NCBI RefSeq assembly: GCF_002355515.1
Contig: NZ_AP014809.1
Coordinates: 4,550,501-4,614,500 of the forward strand
DNA: 64,000 nt
DNA from: Methylorubrum populi
Lineage (GTDB): Bacteria; Pseudomonadota; Alphaproteobacteria; Rhizobiales; Beijerinckiaceae
Direction: 5' to 3'
A program made the position numbers and the translations under genes. The notes under the pieces were generated by a model. That model saw nothing but the letters and a program-made list of their open reading frames with translations, was not told where the DNA came from and did no database searches. Positions 25,956-37,629 of the stretch are shown here, piece after piece. Position 1 is the first letter of the stretch; each line of letters opens with the position of its first letter.

Positions 25956-26333
25956 TCATCGCCGGGTGTTCGAGCGAGGGCCGAGGCTGTCGAGGGCGTC
26001 GGCATTGGCCCGGCTCCAGGCGTAGAGCAGTTCCACCGGCTCCACGAAGCGGCACCCGAGCGGGGTGATCCGGTACTCCACGGCGGGCGGCACCGTGCCC
26101 TCGACATGGCGGGTGACGAGGCCGCTGCCCTCCATTTCCCGCAGCGTCTGGGTCAGCATCTTCTTCGAGATGCCGGGCAGGCTGCGGTGGAGCACGCCGG
26201 TGCGGGCGCGTCCCCCGTGGAGGCTGTGGAGCGTGTGCAGGACCATGCTGGTCCATTTGGTCGAGAACAGCGCCAGGATCCGCCGCGGCGCGCAATCCTC
26301 CCGCCCCTCGTGGTCCGGGCTTCCCGGCTCCAT
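25956..26333 (-). CDS. HxlR-family transcriptional regulator
   Basis: A 125-residue winged-helix regulator. The HxlR pattern runs RRILALFSTKWTSMVLHTL, GVLHRSLPGISKKMLTQTLREMEGSGLVTRHVEGTVPPAVEYRITPLG. There is no cysteine at the usual redox-sensing position near the N-terminus except Cys14 (REDCAPRR), which many redox HxlR/YodB-type regulators do have. It is transcribed divergently from an SDR gene, the usual setting in which an HxlR protein represses its neighbour. ATG at 26331-26333. Confidence 0.92.
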   Translation of the reverse strand: MEPGSPDHEGREDCAPRRILALFSTKWTSMVLHTLHSLHGGRARTGVLHRSLPGISKKMLTQTLREMEGSGLVTRHVEGTVPPAVEYRITPLGCRFVEPVELLYAWSRANADALDSLGPRSNTRR

Positions 26334-26337
26334 GGTG

Positions 26338-26370
26338 GTAACCTTTCGGTGCCTATGACCCCAAAGGGTG
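26338..26370. promoter_or_regulatory. Candidate HxlR operator in the divergent promoter region
   Basis: An imperfect inverted repeat, AACCTTTCGG and CCCAAAGGGT, separated by about 11 bp, lies just before the HxlR start in the 108-bp gap shared with the SDR gene. The shape fits a dimeric HxlR site. No experimental consensus was available to compare. Confidence 0.35.
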
Positions 26371-26441
26371 CCGTCTAGCGCCGTCCGGACAGGACGCCTA
26401 GCTCCGTGGCGACGGGTCTGCGGAAGAGAGCGGAGACAGAC

Positions 26442-27503
26442 ATGACCGGAACGGCACTGATCGCGGGCGTCGGCGGCATCGTCGGCAACAATCTCGCCCG
26501 ACACCTCGTCGGGCGGGGCTGGACGGTCGAGGGGCTTGCCCGCCGCCCGCCGGACATCGCCGGCGTCACGCCGGTGGCCGCGGATCTGCTCGACCCCGAC
26601 GCCCTGGCCCGGGCGCTCGACGGCCATGCGCCCAGCCACGTCTTCCTCGCCACTTGGCTGCGCCAAGCCACGGAGGCCGAGAACATCCGCGTGAACGCGG
26701 CGATGGTCGCAAATCTGCTCGAGGCCCTGCGCCCGGCCGGCAGCGTGCGCCACGTGGCGCTGGTGACGGGCCTCAAGCACTATCTCGGGCCGTTCGAGGC
26801 CTACGGCAAAGGCAGCCTGCCGCCGACGCCGTTTCGCGAAGACCTGCCGCGCCTTCCGGTCGAGAATTTCTACTACGCGCAGGAGGATGCGGTGTTCGAG
26901 GCCGCCGCGCGCCAGAATTTCACCTGGAGCGTGCACCGCCCGCACACGATCGTCGGCTACGCGCTCGGCAACGCCATGAACATGGGCGTGACGCTGGCCG
27001 TCTACGCCACGCTCTGCCGCGAGACCGGGCGCCCCTTCCGCTTCCCCGGCTCGGCGGCGCAGTGGAACGGGCTCACCGACGTCACCGATGCGCGGCTCCT
27101 GGCCCGTCACCTCGAATGGGCGGCGCTGACGCCGGCCGCGCACAATGAGGCCTTCAACGTCGTCAACGGCGACGTCTTCCGCTGGAAATGGATGTGGGGA
27201 CAACTCGCCCGATGGTTCGGGGTCGAACCCGCGCCCTTCGACGGGGAGATCAATCCGCTCGAACACCAATTGGCGGGCGCCGCCCCGCTCTGGGCGGAGA
27301 TCGCGGCGCGCCACGGCCTGATCGAGCCCGACCTCAACCGCCTGGCCTCGGCCTGGCACACCGATGCCGATCTCGGCCGCCCGATCGAGGTCGTCACCGA
27401 CATGAGCAAGAGCCGGCGCCTGGGATTCCTCGACTACCAGCCCTCGGACGACGCCTTCTTCGACCTGTTCGAACGGCTGCGGGCGGACAGGGTCATCCCG
27501 TGA
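26442..27503 (+). CDS. PRISE-like SDR oxidoreductase
   Basis: A 353-residue extended short-chain dehydrogenase. The cofactor loop is AGVGGIVGNNLARHL (residues 8-22). The segments LVTGLKHYLGPFEAYGKG, NFYYAQED and FTWSVHRPHTIVGYA match the PRISE group (progesterone 5-beta-reductase/iridoid synthase-like), whose members reduce activated C=C bonds of enones with NADPH. In that group the active-site Tyr lies in the NFYYxQED motif and the Lys in the G-K-H-Y motif; both are present. ATG at 26442 with GGAGACAGAC upstream. It is probably controlled by the divergent HxlR regulator and may be induced by electrophiles, as inferred from family and context. Confidence 0.85.
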   Translation: MTGTALIAGVGGIVGNNLARHLVGRGWTVEGLARRPPDIAGVTPVAADLLDPDALARALDGHAPSHVFLATWLRQATEAENIRVNAAMVANLLEALRPAGSVRHVALVTGLKHYLGPFEAYGKGSLPPTPFREDLPRLPVENFYYAQEDAVFEAAARQNFTWSVHRPHTIVGYALGNAMNMGVTLAVYATLCRETGRPFRFPGSAAQWNGLTDVTDARLLARHLEWAALTPAAHNEAFNVVNGDVFRWKWMWGQLARWFGVEPAPFDGEINPLEHQLAGAAPLWAEIAARHGLIEPDLNRLASAWHTDADLGRPIEVVTDMSKSRRLGFLDYQPSDDAFFDLFERLRADRVIP

Positions 27504-27525
27504 CCGCCATCGGCCGTCACGGGTC

Positions 27526-29295
<1,770 letters not shown>

Positions 29296-29486
29296 GGAAC
29301 GCCTCCCCGATCGGCCCCGATGATGCCCGATGCCGCGGATGATCCGGCCGCATCGTCGATTCCGGTGACCGTCGGGTCGGTGTTCAGAGCCTCGCGTGCC
29401 GGACTGTCAACCACTCGCCGTCTGGTTGACGTGTCAGGATCGCCCCGCCGTCAGCCTCCGCACGGACGATCCGCGCCGCGGGAGGA

Positions 29487-31031
29487 TCAGAAGAACAGCG
29501 TCGTGTTGAGGTAGCCGTAGAAGGTGTCGCCCGTATCCGGCGCGTTGGGGGCGTTGCGCAGGAAGTCGCCCTTGGCGAGATAAGCGAGACCGGTGTCGAG
29601 GATCATCTCGTTGGGGATGATCCAGTAGCGCAGGCGGCCCTCGATCTGATGGCCGGCGAAGGTGCCGGAGCGGCCGGTGCGGTCGCGGATCAGGGTCGCG
29701 GCGAAGGTGTCGGTGGCGCTCTCCAGCCAGAGCGGGCGATAGGCGATGAAGGCGTCCCACACCTTGCTCGGGGTGATCTCGGCGCGGATCGAGGGCGAGA
29801 TCAGGTTGGCGCGCTGCACCGGGCCGTAGAGGCCGGTCGGGCCGTACTCGAAGCGCCGGGCGCCGAACAGCGTGTCGAAGCGGGTGAACTTGCCGTCGTT
29901 GTTCCGGTCGCCGCTGGCCTGGTCGTAGTGCAGCGACAGCCTCGGCTTCCACGCGTGGTCGAGGGTGTAGCCGACCTCCGCATGGACGAAATAGGCCGAG
30001 ACGGTGAGATCGCGCTGGTCGGTGGCCGCGGCGGTTTCGCGGGCCAGCCCGGTCTGGTAGATCCCCTCGAAATCGTAGTCGAATTCGCCGACCCGCGGCG
30101 AGCGGGCGAGCCGCAGGCCGGGGGTGAACAGGCGCCGGTCGCGGGTCTGGACCGAGCGCAGGCCGGTGCCCGAATCCTGCTCGTAGAGGCCGTAGCCGTA
30201 GAGTTCGAACGTGCCGCCGAAGATGTTGGCGAAGGTGTAGGAGGCGCCGAAGAGCTGCAGGTTCAGGCTCTCGCGGTCGAACTCGATGCCGTTGTCGAGA
30301 ATGCCGTTGACGTCGTCGGGCAGGCGCGTGTGCGGCATCACCCACAGCGCCGTGAACTTGTCCTTGTCCAGGCCCTGCCAGTCGAAGGTCACGCCGGTAT
30401 AGGCGTTGATGGTGTTGCGGAACTGCTGGCGCGAGACGAGGCGGCGCGAGCCGATATTCTTGGTGAAGCGGCCGACCGTGAGGCTGCTCTTCGAGCCCTC
30501 GCCACCGAGATCGCCGGTGTCGAAGTTGAGATAGGCCTGGCCCGGTTCGAGGGCGTTGATCTCCGTGGTGAAGGCGGAGGAGTTGCGCTGCTGGAAGTAG
30601 CCGCGGCTGTCGAAGAGCTCGACCCCGAAGCGCACAGGGCCCTTCACGCCGTACTCCACGTAGAGGGTGGTGAGATACGAGTTCAGGATGTCGTTGGCGG
30701 GAAACGTCGGCACCGGGCGGAACTGGTTGGCGATCCCCTCCACCCGGGGGCGGAACGAGCCGCTGATGCGCCAGTTCTCCGGCTCGCCGAGTGCTCTGTA
30801 GAGGAAGTTCGGCGGCTGGGCCGGCTGGGCCGCGAAGTAGGGCCCGCTCTGTGCCTTGGGGGCCTTGACCGTCGCGGCCGGCACCCGGGCCGTTTCCGCC
30901 CCCCCCGGAGCGAGGGCCGGGGTGGGGACTGGGGTGAGGGCGGCGGGCGCGTTTTGGGCACGGGCCAGGCCGGTGGGAATGGCGAGGAAGACTCCGGAAA
31001 GCAGAGACGCGTACAGAACCGATCGTTTCAC
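29487..31031 (-). CDS. Alginate-export-domain outer-membrane protein
   Basis: A 514-residue outer-membrane beta barrel with a signal peptide (residues 1-25, ending LARAQN), a Pro/Ala-rich stretch to about residue 75, then the alginate-export (AlgE-like) domain: RISGSFRPRVEGIANQF, DLGGEGSKSSLTVGRFTKNIGSRRLVSRQQFRNTINAYTG, FYGYLNTTLFF with terminal Phe. In Pseudomonas AlgE exports alginate, but no alginate genes are near, and many Hyphomicrobiales carry this domain in general porins. ATG at 31031. It is followed by 191 bp before the aspartase gene. Confidence 0.85.
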   Translation of the reverse strand: MKRSVLYASLLSGVFLAIPTGLARAQNAPAALTPVPTPALAPGGAETARVPAATVKAPKAQSGPYFAAQPAQPPNFLYRALGEPENWRISGSFRPRVEGIANQFRPVPTFPANDILNSYLTTLYVEYGVKGPVRFGVELFDSRGYFQQRNSSAFTTEINALEPGQAYLNFDTGDLGGEGSKSSLTVGRFTKNIGSRRLVSRQQFRNTINAYTGVTFDWQGLDKDKFTALWVMPHTRLPDDVNGILDNGIEFDRESLNLQLFGASYTFANIFGGTFELYGYGLYEQDSGTGLRSVQTRDRRLFTPGLRLARSPRVGEFDYDFEGIYQTGLARETAAATDQRDLTVSAYFVHAEVGYTLDHAWKPRLSLHYDQASGDRNNDGKFTRFDTLFGARRFEYGPTGLYGPVQRANLISPSIRAEITPSKVWDAFIAYRPLWLESATDTFAATLIRDRTGRSGTFAGHQIEGRLRYWIIPNEMILDTGLAYLAKGDFLRNAPNAPDTGDTFYGYLNTTLFF

Positions 31032-31978
31032 GGAGGGGCCCCTCGTTTTTGCAGAAAATCTTTCCCGTGGAGGCTAAAAATCACCCAGCCTGGTATACCA
31101 GCGCAAGAAGGGCTGCGGCTATTCGTGCGCTTTCTTGACGGATGGCGAAGCCGAGCTGTCGGTCCAGGGTGGTTTTCCACACCGACGGATACGAAGAAAA
31201 TGCAGACCGTTCAATAATTTGACGGAAGTCCGGTAGGCGTGTTTCCCGCAGCGGCCTTGTCCCTCCGCCGCAACGCGGGCGCAAATTATCAAGTATTGGC
31301 GCCTCAAGCGGGATTAAATGCGACTCGCGCGGCGCCCGATCACGGGACGGTCCTCGCTCCGGCGATGGCGGGCGCGTGCGGTTTGTCGGACGTGCCCCGC
31401 CCGAGCCGGGCAGGGCGCGTCTCGGCCGGGGCCGCGCGGCGCCTTGAGCGGCGGCCACATCCGCCGTCCCGAAGGGATCGGCCGGGTTCGGTATGGGAGA
31501 CGCGAAACCGGAAGCCCTCGCGCGAGCGGTCCGGGTCGGGACGCGCCGCTCGTCACACGGAAGGGTGGCATTGCCGGATCGCTCCGCCGACGCGCGATGG
31601 CGACGCTTCGTCGAGCCCGGACCGATCAACCGGGCACCGTATCGTGCGATCGGGCTCCCTCGCGTCGGACCGTCCCATCAGCACGATCGGATCGTCCGCT
31701 TCATCCCGACCGGCCGCCTCGCGAGGGCGGGGTGCGGCCGAAAAGTCACAGACCGGCGCCGATCCGCGGCAACGCGCGATTGTGCGTGACGTATCAAATA
31801 CAGAATTATATTGTATCAGTATTGATTTCGACTTATATAAGATTGCCTAGAGATGGATCAGATCTGCACAGCGGGCGTGCAAGTCGTGCCGTCGGCCCGC
31901 GCCACGCCTCTTCGGGCGGCGGCATGGCGGGCCGCTCGGTGCGATGAGGGGCCGGGACTGATGAGGGAGGTCCGGTGG
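31032..31978. other. Long divergent intergenic region before the porin
   Basis: 947 bp between the alginate-export-type gene and the porin. Open frames cross it, but none shows a recognisable domain. 31780-31845 is the most AT-rich part and carries a strong promoter candidate. The remaining GC-rich section has no repeats longer than short palindromes. Small RNA genes cannot be excluded. Confidence 0.5.
31811..31839 (+). promoter_or_regulatory. Candidate sigma70-type promoter of the porin gene
   Basis: TTGTAT (31811-31816) and TATATA (31834-31839) with a 17-bp spacer, in a strongly AT-rich island in otherwise GC-rich DNA. Transcription would start near 31846 and give a 130-nt leader before the porin ATG at 31979. 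Confidence 0.6.
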
Positions 31979-33643
31979 ATGGAGCGGGGTGCAACGACAC
32001 GTCTCGCGGGAGCCACGATCGCGGTCGCTGCCGCGATGGCCATCGACGCCGCCCGGGCGGCTGACCTGCCCGTCAAGACGGCGGTCCCGATCGAGTACGT
32101 CCGGGTCTGCAGCGCGAGCGGTGCAGGCTTCTTCTATATCCCTGGTACCGATACCTGCCTGCGCGTTTCCGGCCGGGCCCGCTTCGAGGCCGGCTACATC
32201 CCCGTCCAGAACCGCACCAACAGCTCGGGCGACCTGTCGCAGTACCGCGGGCTGATGCGCCTGAACTTCGATGCGCGCACTCAGACCGGCTACGGGACCC
32301 TGCGCGCCTTCCTGCGCGTGGAGGCCGCGAGCCGCACCGGCGTGTTCATGACGTCGGGCACGCAGCAACGCATCGGCAACGCCTTTCCGGGGACCGGTCA
32401 GGACGCGTTCGGCCGGGTCCAGAACTACTTCGTGACCGAGAAGGCCTTCGTTCAATTCGCCGGGCTGACCGCGGGCCGCGCCTCCTCGTTCTTCGACTTC
32501 TACGCCCACGATTACGAGCTGATCGGCTCGACGGCGGGGTCGGACGTGCCCTCCACCAACCTCCTGGCCTACACGTACAAGACGGCGGAGGGCTGGTCGG
32601 CGACGCTGTCGATGGAGGATCCGAACGTCCGCAAGAACCCGTTCTACGCCGCCTCGGCCGGCCCCACCGCGACCACCCCCGGCCAGAGCGGCCTGAACAA
32701 CGTCTTCATCACCGCTCCGAGCCCCGTCATCCTCGGCACCAACGCCGACGGCACCGCCAACACGGCCGTCTTCGTCGACACGGTGCAGCGCTCGCGCATG
32801 CCGGACTTCGTCGGGGCGCTGCGCTACGATGCGGGCTGGGGCTCGGTCCAGCTCTCGGCCGCCGTCAAGGACGTCAATATCGGCGGCTTCATCGCCAATT
32901 CCGGCCTCTCCACCCTGACCGCCGCGCCGGGTTCCGCCACCGGGCCGGTGGGCGCCGGCACCGCCGCGGCCCTGCTCGCCACCCGCGGCCTCACATCGGG
33001 AGCGCAGACCGATTACGGTTGGGCGGTGCAGGGCGGCCTCAAGGTCAACCTGCCCTGGATCGCCCCGGGGGACGGGCTCTACCTGCAGGGCGCCTACGGC
33101 GAGGGCGCGCTGGTTTATACCGGCTTCTCGTACTTCACCGGCACCTATGGCAGCCAGCTCAACCCGGTGCAGGGCGCCCCCTTCATGCACGCCCTGGCCG
33201 ACGCGGTGATCAACCCGCTGACCGGCCGGATCGACCTCTCGACGAGCTTCACGGCGACCGCCTCCTTCCTGCATTACTGGACGCCCGAATGGCGCTCCGC
33301 CTTCTTCGGCAGCTATGGCGAGGTCGGGTTCCGGCGCGGCACCCGCGAGGCGTTCAGTCTCGTCAACGGTCTCGTCGGCGCCACCGCGCCGCCGACCGGC
33401 GCGGCCTTCGCGTCGAGCCCGATCCTGCGCGACAACTACCAGATCATCGCCGGCACCAGCCTGATCTGGTCGCCGGTCAAGGATCTCGATATCGGCATCG
33501 AGGGAACCTACATCGGCACCGGCCCGCTCGGCGGGCGCGTCGCCGACGCGAGCCGCCCCGTCACCGTGAACGGCCTGCCGGCCTATACCGAGAAGCGCTA
33601 CGACACGACGCAAATCCGCATGCGGGTCCAGCGCGACTTCTGA
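31979..33643 (+). CDS. Alphaproteobacterial porin (Omp2b-like)
   Basis: A 554-residue outer-membrane porin. The signal peptide covers residues 1-28 (IAVAAAMAIDAARAADLPVK). It then shows the porin-2 pattern YVRVCSASGAGFFYIPGTDTCLRVSGRARFEA with two cysteines, and FVQFAGLTAGRASSFFDF. It ends MRVQRDF with terminal Phe, as outer-membrane barrels require. The ATG at 31979 is chosen because AGGGAGG lies 8 nt upstream and it starts directly at the signal sequence; the frame is open to 31853. It is likely abundant given the strong promoter. Confidence 0.92.
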   Translation: MERGATTRLAGATIAVAAAMAIDAARAADLPVKTAVPIEYVRVCSASGAGFFYIPGTDTCLRVSGRARFEAGYIPVQNRTNSSGDLSQYRGLMRLNFDARTQTGYGTLRAFLRVEAASRTGVFMTSGTQQRIGNAFPGTGQDAFGRVQNYFVTEKAFVQFAGLTAGRASSFFDFYAHDYELIGSTAGSDVPSTNLLAYTYKTAEGWSATLSMEDPNVRKNPFYAASAGPTATTPGQSGLNNVFITAPSPVILGTNADGTANTAVFVDTVQRSRMPDFVGALRYDAGWGSVQLSAAVKDVNIGGFIANSGLSTLTAAPGSATGPVGAGTAAALLATRGLTSGAQTDYGWAVQGGLKVNLPWIAPGDGLYLQGAYGEGALVYTGFSYFTGTYGSQLNPVQGAPFMHALADAVINPLTGRIDLSTSFTATASFLHYWTPEWRSAFFGSYGEVGFRRGTREAFSLVNGLVGATAPPTGAAFASSPILRDNYQIIAGTSLIWSPVKDLDIGIEGTYIGTGPLGGRVADASRPVTVNGLPAYTEKRYDTTQIRMRVQRDF

Positions 33644-33879
33644 TGGTTCGCGCCCTCGGTGCGGGGGCGGTCCTGGCATCCGCCCCGCGACGCACCTGCC
33701 GAGGGGCCCCGCGGGGAGTGACGCTTCGCGCCGATGGTACGGGCTTTGCCTCGGCGAGCCTGTCCGGATCGGATGACAAGCGCTTCTCTCGGCATCACTA
33801 TGCGGTTCAAATCGCGTGCACGTCACGCGTGTCGTCCCGGCTGCAACGAGGCGGCCGTCATCAGAAGAAGGTCCGCCGT

Positions 33880-34791
33880 ATGCACCTGAGCCACGCGCTT
33901 CTCCTCGCCGCCCTCGCGATTCCGGCGGCCACGGCACCAGTCGGCGCGCAGGAGTTGAGCGGAACCCTCAAGAAGGTGAAGGACACCGGCGCAATCACGA
34001 TCGGCTATCGCGACTCCTCGGTGCCGTTCTCCTATCTCGACGGCAACCAGAAGCCGGTGGGCTACGCCTACGAGATCTGCCTCAAGATCGCCGACGCGGT
34101 CAAAGAGCATCTGAAGCTCGACAAGCTGGAGGTGAAGCTCAATCCGGTCACCTCGGCGACCCGCATCCCGCTGATCGCCAACGGCACGATCGACCTCGAA
34201 TGCGGCTCGACCACCAACAATGCCGACCGCCAGAAGCAGGCCGCCTTCACCAACACCCACTTCCTCACCGCGACCCGCTACGTCGCCAAGCGGGAGAAGG
34301 GCCTCGACAAGACCGACGATCTCAAGGGCCGCACCGTGGTCTCGACCTCGGGCACGACCAACATCCGCCAGATCAACGAAATCAACGCGGCCCGCGGCCT
34401 CGGCATGCGGATCCTGCCGGCCAAGGACCATGCGGAGGCCTTCCTGATGGTCGAGACGGGCCGCGCCGATGCCTTCGTGATGGACGACGTGCTGCTCGCC
34501 TCCCTGGTTGCCGGCTCGAAGACGCCGGACGCCTACGCCATATCCTCGGAGGCGCAGTCGAAGCCCGAGCCCTACGGGATCATGCTGCGCAAGGACGATG
34601 CGCCCTTCAAGGCGGTGGCCGACGCGGCGACCGCGAAGCTCTACAAGAGCCCGGAGGGCAAGGCGCTCTACGAGAAGTGGTTCACGCAAGCCATCCCGCC
34701 GCGGGGCATCAACCTCAAGCTCCCGCTGAGCGAGCCGATGCAGAAGGCCCTCGCCCATCCCAGCGACAGCGCCGACCCGGCCGCCTATTGA
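33880..34791 (+). CDS. Amino-acid ABC transporter, periplasmic binding protein (GltI-like)
   Basis: A 303-residue binding protein with a signal peptide (residues 1-23, ending GAQE). The family-3 solute-binding fold is seen in IGYRDSSVPFSYLDGNQKPVGYAYEICLKIADAV, IPLIANGTIDLECGSTTNNADRQKQAAFTNTHF and DAFVMDDVLLASL. The DLECGSTTNN motif is characteristic of glutamate/aspartate-specific GltI. ATG at 33880. First gene of a four-gene transporter operon (binding protein, two permeases, ATPase). Confidence 0.93.
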   Translation: MHLSHALLLAALAIPAATAPVGAQELSGTLKKVKDTGAITIGYRDSSVPFSYLDGNQKPVGYAYEICLKIADAVKEHLKLDKLEVKLNPVTSATRIPLIANGTIDLECGSTTNNADRQKQAAFTNTHFLTATRYVAKREKGLDKTDDLKGRTVVSTSGTTNIRQINEINAARGLGMRILPAKDHAEAFLMVETGRADAFVMDDVLLASLVAGSKTPDAYAISSEAQSKPEPYGIMLRKDDAPFKAVADAATAKLYKSPEGKALYEKWFTQAIPPRGINLKLPLSEPMQKALAHPSDSADPAAY

Positions 34792-34816
34792 TGCCTGACG
34801 GCGGCGGGGGGCGGCC

Positions 34817-35539
34817 ATGAACTACACCTGGAACTGGGGCATCTTCCAAGAGCCCTCGCCCGAGGGCGTAGGCACCTACGCCGACATGCTGCTCTCGGGC
34901 CTGTCCTGGACGATCGCCACGGCGCTCGCCTCCTGGGTCATCGCCTTCATCCTCGGCTCGGTGATCGGGGTGATGCGCACGCTGCCGTCGAAAGCCGCGA
35001 ACGCGGTCGGCACGGCCTATGTCGAGCTGTTCCGCAACGTGCCGCTGCTGGTGCAGATGTTCCTCTGGTACTTCGTGCTGCCGGAACTCCTGCCCGCAGG
35101 CCTCGGCACGGCGGTGAAGCAGTTGCCCGACGCGCCGTTCTACACCGCGGTGCTGTGCCTCGGCTTCTTCACCGCCTCGCGGGTGGCCGAGCAGGTGCGG
35201 GCGGGCATCCAGTCGCTGCCGCGGGGCCAGCGGATGGCCGGCACGGCCATGGGCTTCACCACGGTCCAGACCTATCGCCACGTGCTGCTGCCCAACGCCT
35301 ACCGGGTCATCCTGCCGCCGCTCACCTCGGAATTCCTCAACAACCTCAAGAACACCTCGGTGGCGCTGACCATCGGCCTCCTCGAACTGACGGCCCGGGC
35401 CCGCTCGATGCAGGAATTCTCGTTCCAGGTCTTCGAGGCCTTCACGGCGGCCACCATCCTCTACCTCCTCCTCAACCTGGTTGTGATCGCGGGCGCGACC
35501 CTGCTGGAGCGGGCCGTCGCCGTGCCGGGGGGGCGCTAG
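34817..35539 (+). CDS. Amino-acid ABC transporter permease (GltJ-like)
   Basis: A 240-residue permease of the HisMQ family. Five hydrophobic segments run through [40 protein letters not shown], and the EAA-like loop [40 protein letters not shown] that contacts the ATPase. ATG at 34817; 25 bp after the binding-protein gene and directly followed by the second permease. Substrate by context: glutamate/aspartate. Confidence 0.92.
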   Translation: MNYTWNWGIFQEPSPEGVGTYADMLLSGLSWTIATALASWVIAFILGSVIGVMRTLPSKAANAVGTAYVELFRNVPLLVQMFLWYFVLPELLPAGLGTAVKQLPDAPFYTAVLCLGFFTASRVAEQVRAGIQSLPRGQRMAGTAMGFTTVQTYRHVLLPNAYRVILPPLTSEFLNNLKNTSVALTIGLLELTARARSMQEFSFQVFEAFTAATILYLLLNLVVIAGATLLERAVAVPGGR

Positions 35540-36232
35540 ATGTTCGCGAATTTCGACTTCTCGGTCATCGGCGCCTCGCTGCCCTACCTGTTCGGGCAGG
35601 GCATGGTGTTCACGCTGACGCTGACCGCGCTCGCCGCGACCGGGGGCATCGTGTTCGGCACGCTTCTCGCCATGATGCGGCTGTCGAGCATCCCCGGCCT
35701 CACGCACGCGGCCAAGCTCTACGTCGAGCTGATGCGCTCGCTGCCGCTCGTGCTGGTGATCTTCTGGTTCTACTTCCTCGTCCCCTATCTCGGCGCCTGG
35801 GCGACGGGCTCGGCCACGCCGATCCAGGTCGGCGCCTTCTCCTCGGCACTGATCACCTTCACCCTGTTCGAGGCGGCCTACTTCGCCGAGATCATGCGCG
35901 CCGGGATCCAGTCGATCCCCAAGGGGCAGAGCGCGGCGGCCCGGGCGCTCGGCATGAGCTACGCGCAGACGATGCGGCTCGTGGTTCTGCCGCAGGCGCT
36001 GCGCAACATGCTGCCGCTGCTGCTGACCCAGACGATCGTGCTCTTCCAGGACACCTCTCTCGTCTACGTGCTCTCGCTGACCGATTTCCTGGGCGCGGCC
36101 TCCAAGGTCGCGCAGCGCGACGGGCGGCTCGTGGAAATGTACCTGTTCGCCGCGCTCGTCTACTTCGCCGTCTGCTTCACGGCCTCGATGCTGGTGCGCC
36201 GGCTCCAGGCCCGCACGGCGATCGTCCGGTGA
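35540..36232 (+). CDS. Amino-acid ABC transporter permease (GltK-like)
   Basis: A 230-residue HisMQ-family permease. It has the segments [24 protein letters not shown] and the coupling loop [44 protein letters not shown]. The ATG follows the stop of the first permease with no gap, so translation is coupled. Pairs with the first permease as the transmembrane heterodimer. Confidence 0.92.
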   Translation: MFANFDFSVIGASLPYLFGQGMVFTLTLTALAATGGIVFGTLLAMMRLSSIPGLTHAAKLYVELMRSLPLVLVIFWFYFLVPYLGAWATGSATPIQVGAFSSALITFTLFEAAYFAEIMRAGIQSIPKGQSAAARALGMSYAQTMRLVVLPQALRNMLPLLLTQTIVLFQDTSLVYVLSLTDFLGAASKVAQRDGRLVEMYLFAALVYFAVCFTASMLVRRLQARTAIVR

Positions 36233-36258
36233 GGGAGAAACGCGATGAGGATGGGCCC

Positions 36259-37071
36259 ATGACGACAGACCCCATGACTTCGGCGCCCATGACTTCGGCG
36301 CCCGTAACCTCGGCCCCGCAGCCGGCCGCCGCGGGCGGGCCGATGATCGCCATCGAGGCGGTGTCGAAGTGGTACGGCGAATTCCGCGTCCTGTCCGGCT
36401 GCTCCACCGCGGTGAGCCGGGGCGAGGTGGTGGTGGTCTGCGGCCCCTCGGGCTCGGGCAAGTCGACGCTGCTGAAATGCGTCAACGCCCTGGAGTCGTT
36501 CCAGGAGGGGCAGATCACCGTCGACGGCACGCGGGTGCGGGACAGGGCCACCAACCTGCCGCGGCTGCGCGCGCGGGTCGGCATGGTGTTCCAGCATTTC
36601 GAGCTGTTCCCGCATCTGAGCGTCATCGACAACCTGACGCTCGCCCCGCGCAAGGTGCTCGGGCGCTCGAAGGAGGCGGCGACCAAGCGCGGCCTCGACC
36701 TCCTGGCGCGGGTCGGGCTCTCGGCCCATGCGCAGAAGCATCCGGGCCAGCTCTCGGGCGGGCAGCAGCAGCGGGTGGCGATCGCCCGGGCGCTGGCCAT
36801 GGACCCGGTGGTGATGCTGTTCGACGAGCCGACCTCGGCGCTCGATCCGGAGATGGTCGGCGAGGTGCTCGACGTGATGGTGGAACTGGCCCGCGACGGC
36901 ATGACCATGATGGTCGTGACCCACGAGATGGGATTCGCCCGCAAGGTGGCGGACCGGGTGGTGTTCATGGATCGCGGCGAGATCGTCGAGGATGTCCCGA
37001 AGGATACCTTCTTCGACCGGCCCCGCAGCGAGCGGGCCCAGCAATTCCTGTCGAAGATCCTCGCTCATTGA
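36259..37071 (+). CDS. Amino-acid ABC transporter ATP-binding protein (GltL-like)
   Basis: A 270-residue ATPase. The Walker A is [13 protein letters not shown] (about residues 70-80), the Q-loop [10 protein letters not shown], the signature [15 protein letters not shown] and the Walker [14 protein letters not shown], with the H-loop [14 protein letters not shown]. The first 30 residues are an unusual Pro/Met/Thr/Ser/Ala repeat made by a 15-bp DNA repeat; the real ATPase begins [12 protein letters not shown]. An ATG at 36259 is the likely start; an ATG at the MIAIEA position is the alternative and gives normal family length. Last gene of the operon. Confidence 0.93.
   Translation: MTTDPMTSAPMTSAPVTSAPQPAAAGGPMIAIEAVSKWYGEFRVLSGCSTAVSRGEVVVVCGPSGSGKSTLLKCVNALESFQEGQITVDGTRVRDRATNLPRLRARVGMVFQHFELFPHLSVIDNLTLAPRKVLGRSKEAATKRGLDLLARVGLSAHAQKHPGQLSGGQQQRVAIARALAMDPVVMLFDEPTSALDPEMVGEVLDVMVELARDGMTMMVVTHEMGFARKVADRVVFMDRGEIVEDVPKDTFFDRPRSERAQQFLSKILAH
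36271..36315 (+). repeat. Tandem 15-bp repeat in the gltL-like N-terminus
   Basis: CCCATGACTTCGGCG occurs twice perfectly (36271-36285, 36286-36300), a third copy follows with four changes, and the preceding 15 bp share CCCATGAC. They encode [15 protein letters not shown]. Confidence 0.85.
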
Positions 37072-37302
37072 CCACGGATCGAGCGAAGCAGATTTATTGA
37101 CGCGGATTCGCGGTCCCGGCTCTCCCCGATCGCACGCATCGGCTATATGCTGGTGGCGCGTGCTGCTGAAACCGGTGCCGTTTCCTCCACGTTGCAACGG
37201 CGTGGGGTTGCTGTTCGGGTCGGTTTCGAGAGGCACCGTCCGTGGGGCCGGTCCCGAGCCTGACCGAGATGGGTCCCGGTTTTTTCGCACAGCGCTTCTC
37301 GG

Positions 37303-37533
37303 ATGCCGCGTTACTATTTCGACATCAACGATGGCACGGATCTGAAGGACGAGGTGGGTCGCGAGATCCAGGATCCGCTCGCCCTGCGCCGCGAGGCTCT
37401 GCGGGTGATGACGAGCCTGATGGCCGCGGAGGCCGAGGACAGCCAAGATTGCACGCTGGTCCTGACCGTCCGCAACGGCGACGGCGATGGCGTCATGACG
37501 ATCCGCCTCGTCTGCCAGATCGATGACGGCTGA
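37303..37533 (+). CDS. DUF6894-family small protein
   Basis: A 76-residue acidic protein with the DUF6894 layout: an opening MPRYYFDINDGTDLKDEVGREI and a helix ALRREALRVMTSLMAAEAE followed by two strands (LVLTVRNGDGDGVMTIRLVCQI). Many copies of such genes occur in Methylobacterium and related genera; function unknown. The ATG at 37303 sits in a 230-bp gap after the transporter operon and is probably transcribed alone. Confidence 0.82.
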   Translation: MPRYYFDINDGTDLKDEVGREIQDPLALRREALRVMTSLMAAEAEDSQDCTLVLTVRNGDGDGVMTIRLVCQIDDG

Positions 37534-37629
37534 TCCGGTCTCCGCCTGATCGAAGCGGAGACCGGGGCGGGGCGCTGGCGCATCCTTCCCTACGGGAACG
37601 GCCTGCCCGCGAGGCGCGCTCGAGAACGA

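Noticed and set aside
31081..31629. 182-codon frame before the porin
   Set aside because: No domain, no ribosome site and unusual composition; treated as intergenic.
33800..33830. GCGGTTCAAATCGCG resembling a tRNA T-loop
   Set aside because: No acceptor stem, D-arm or anticodon arm could be built around it.
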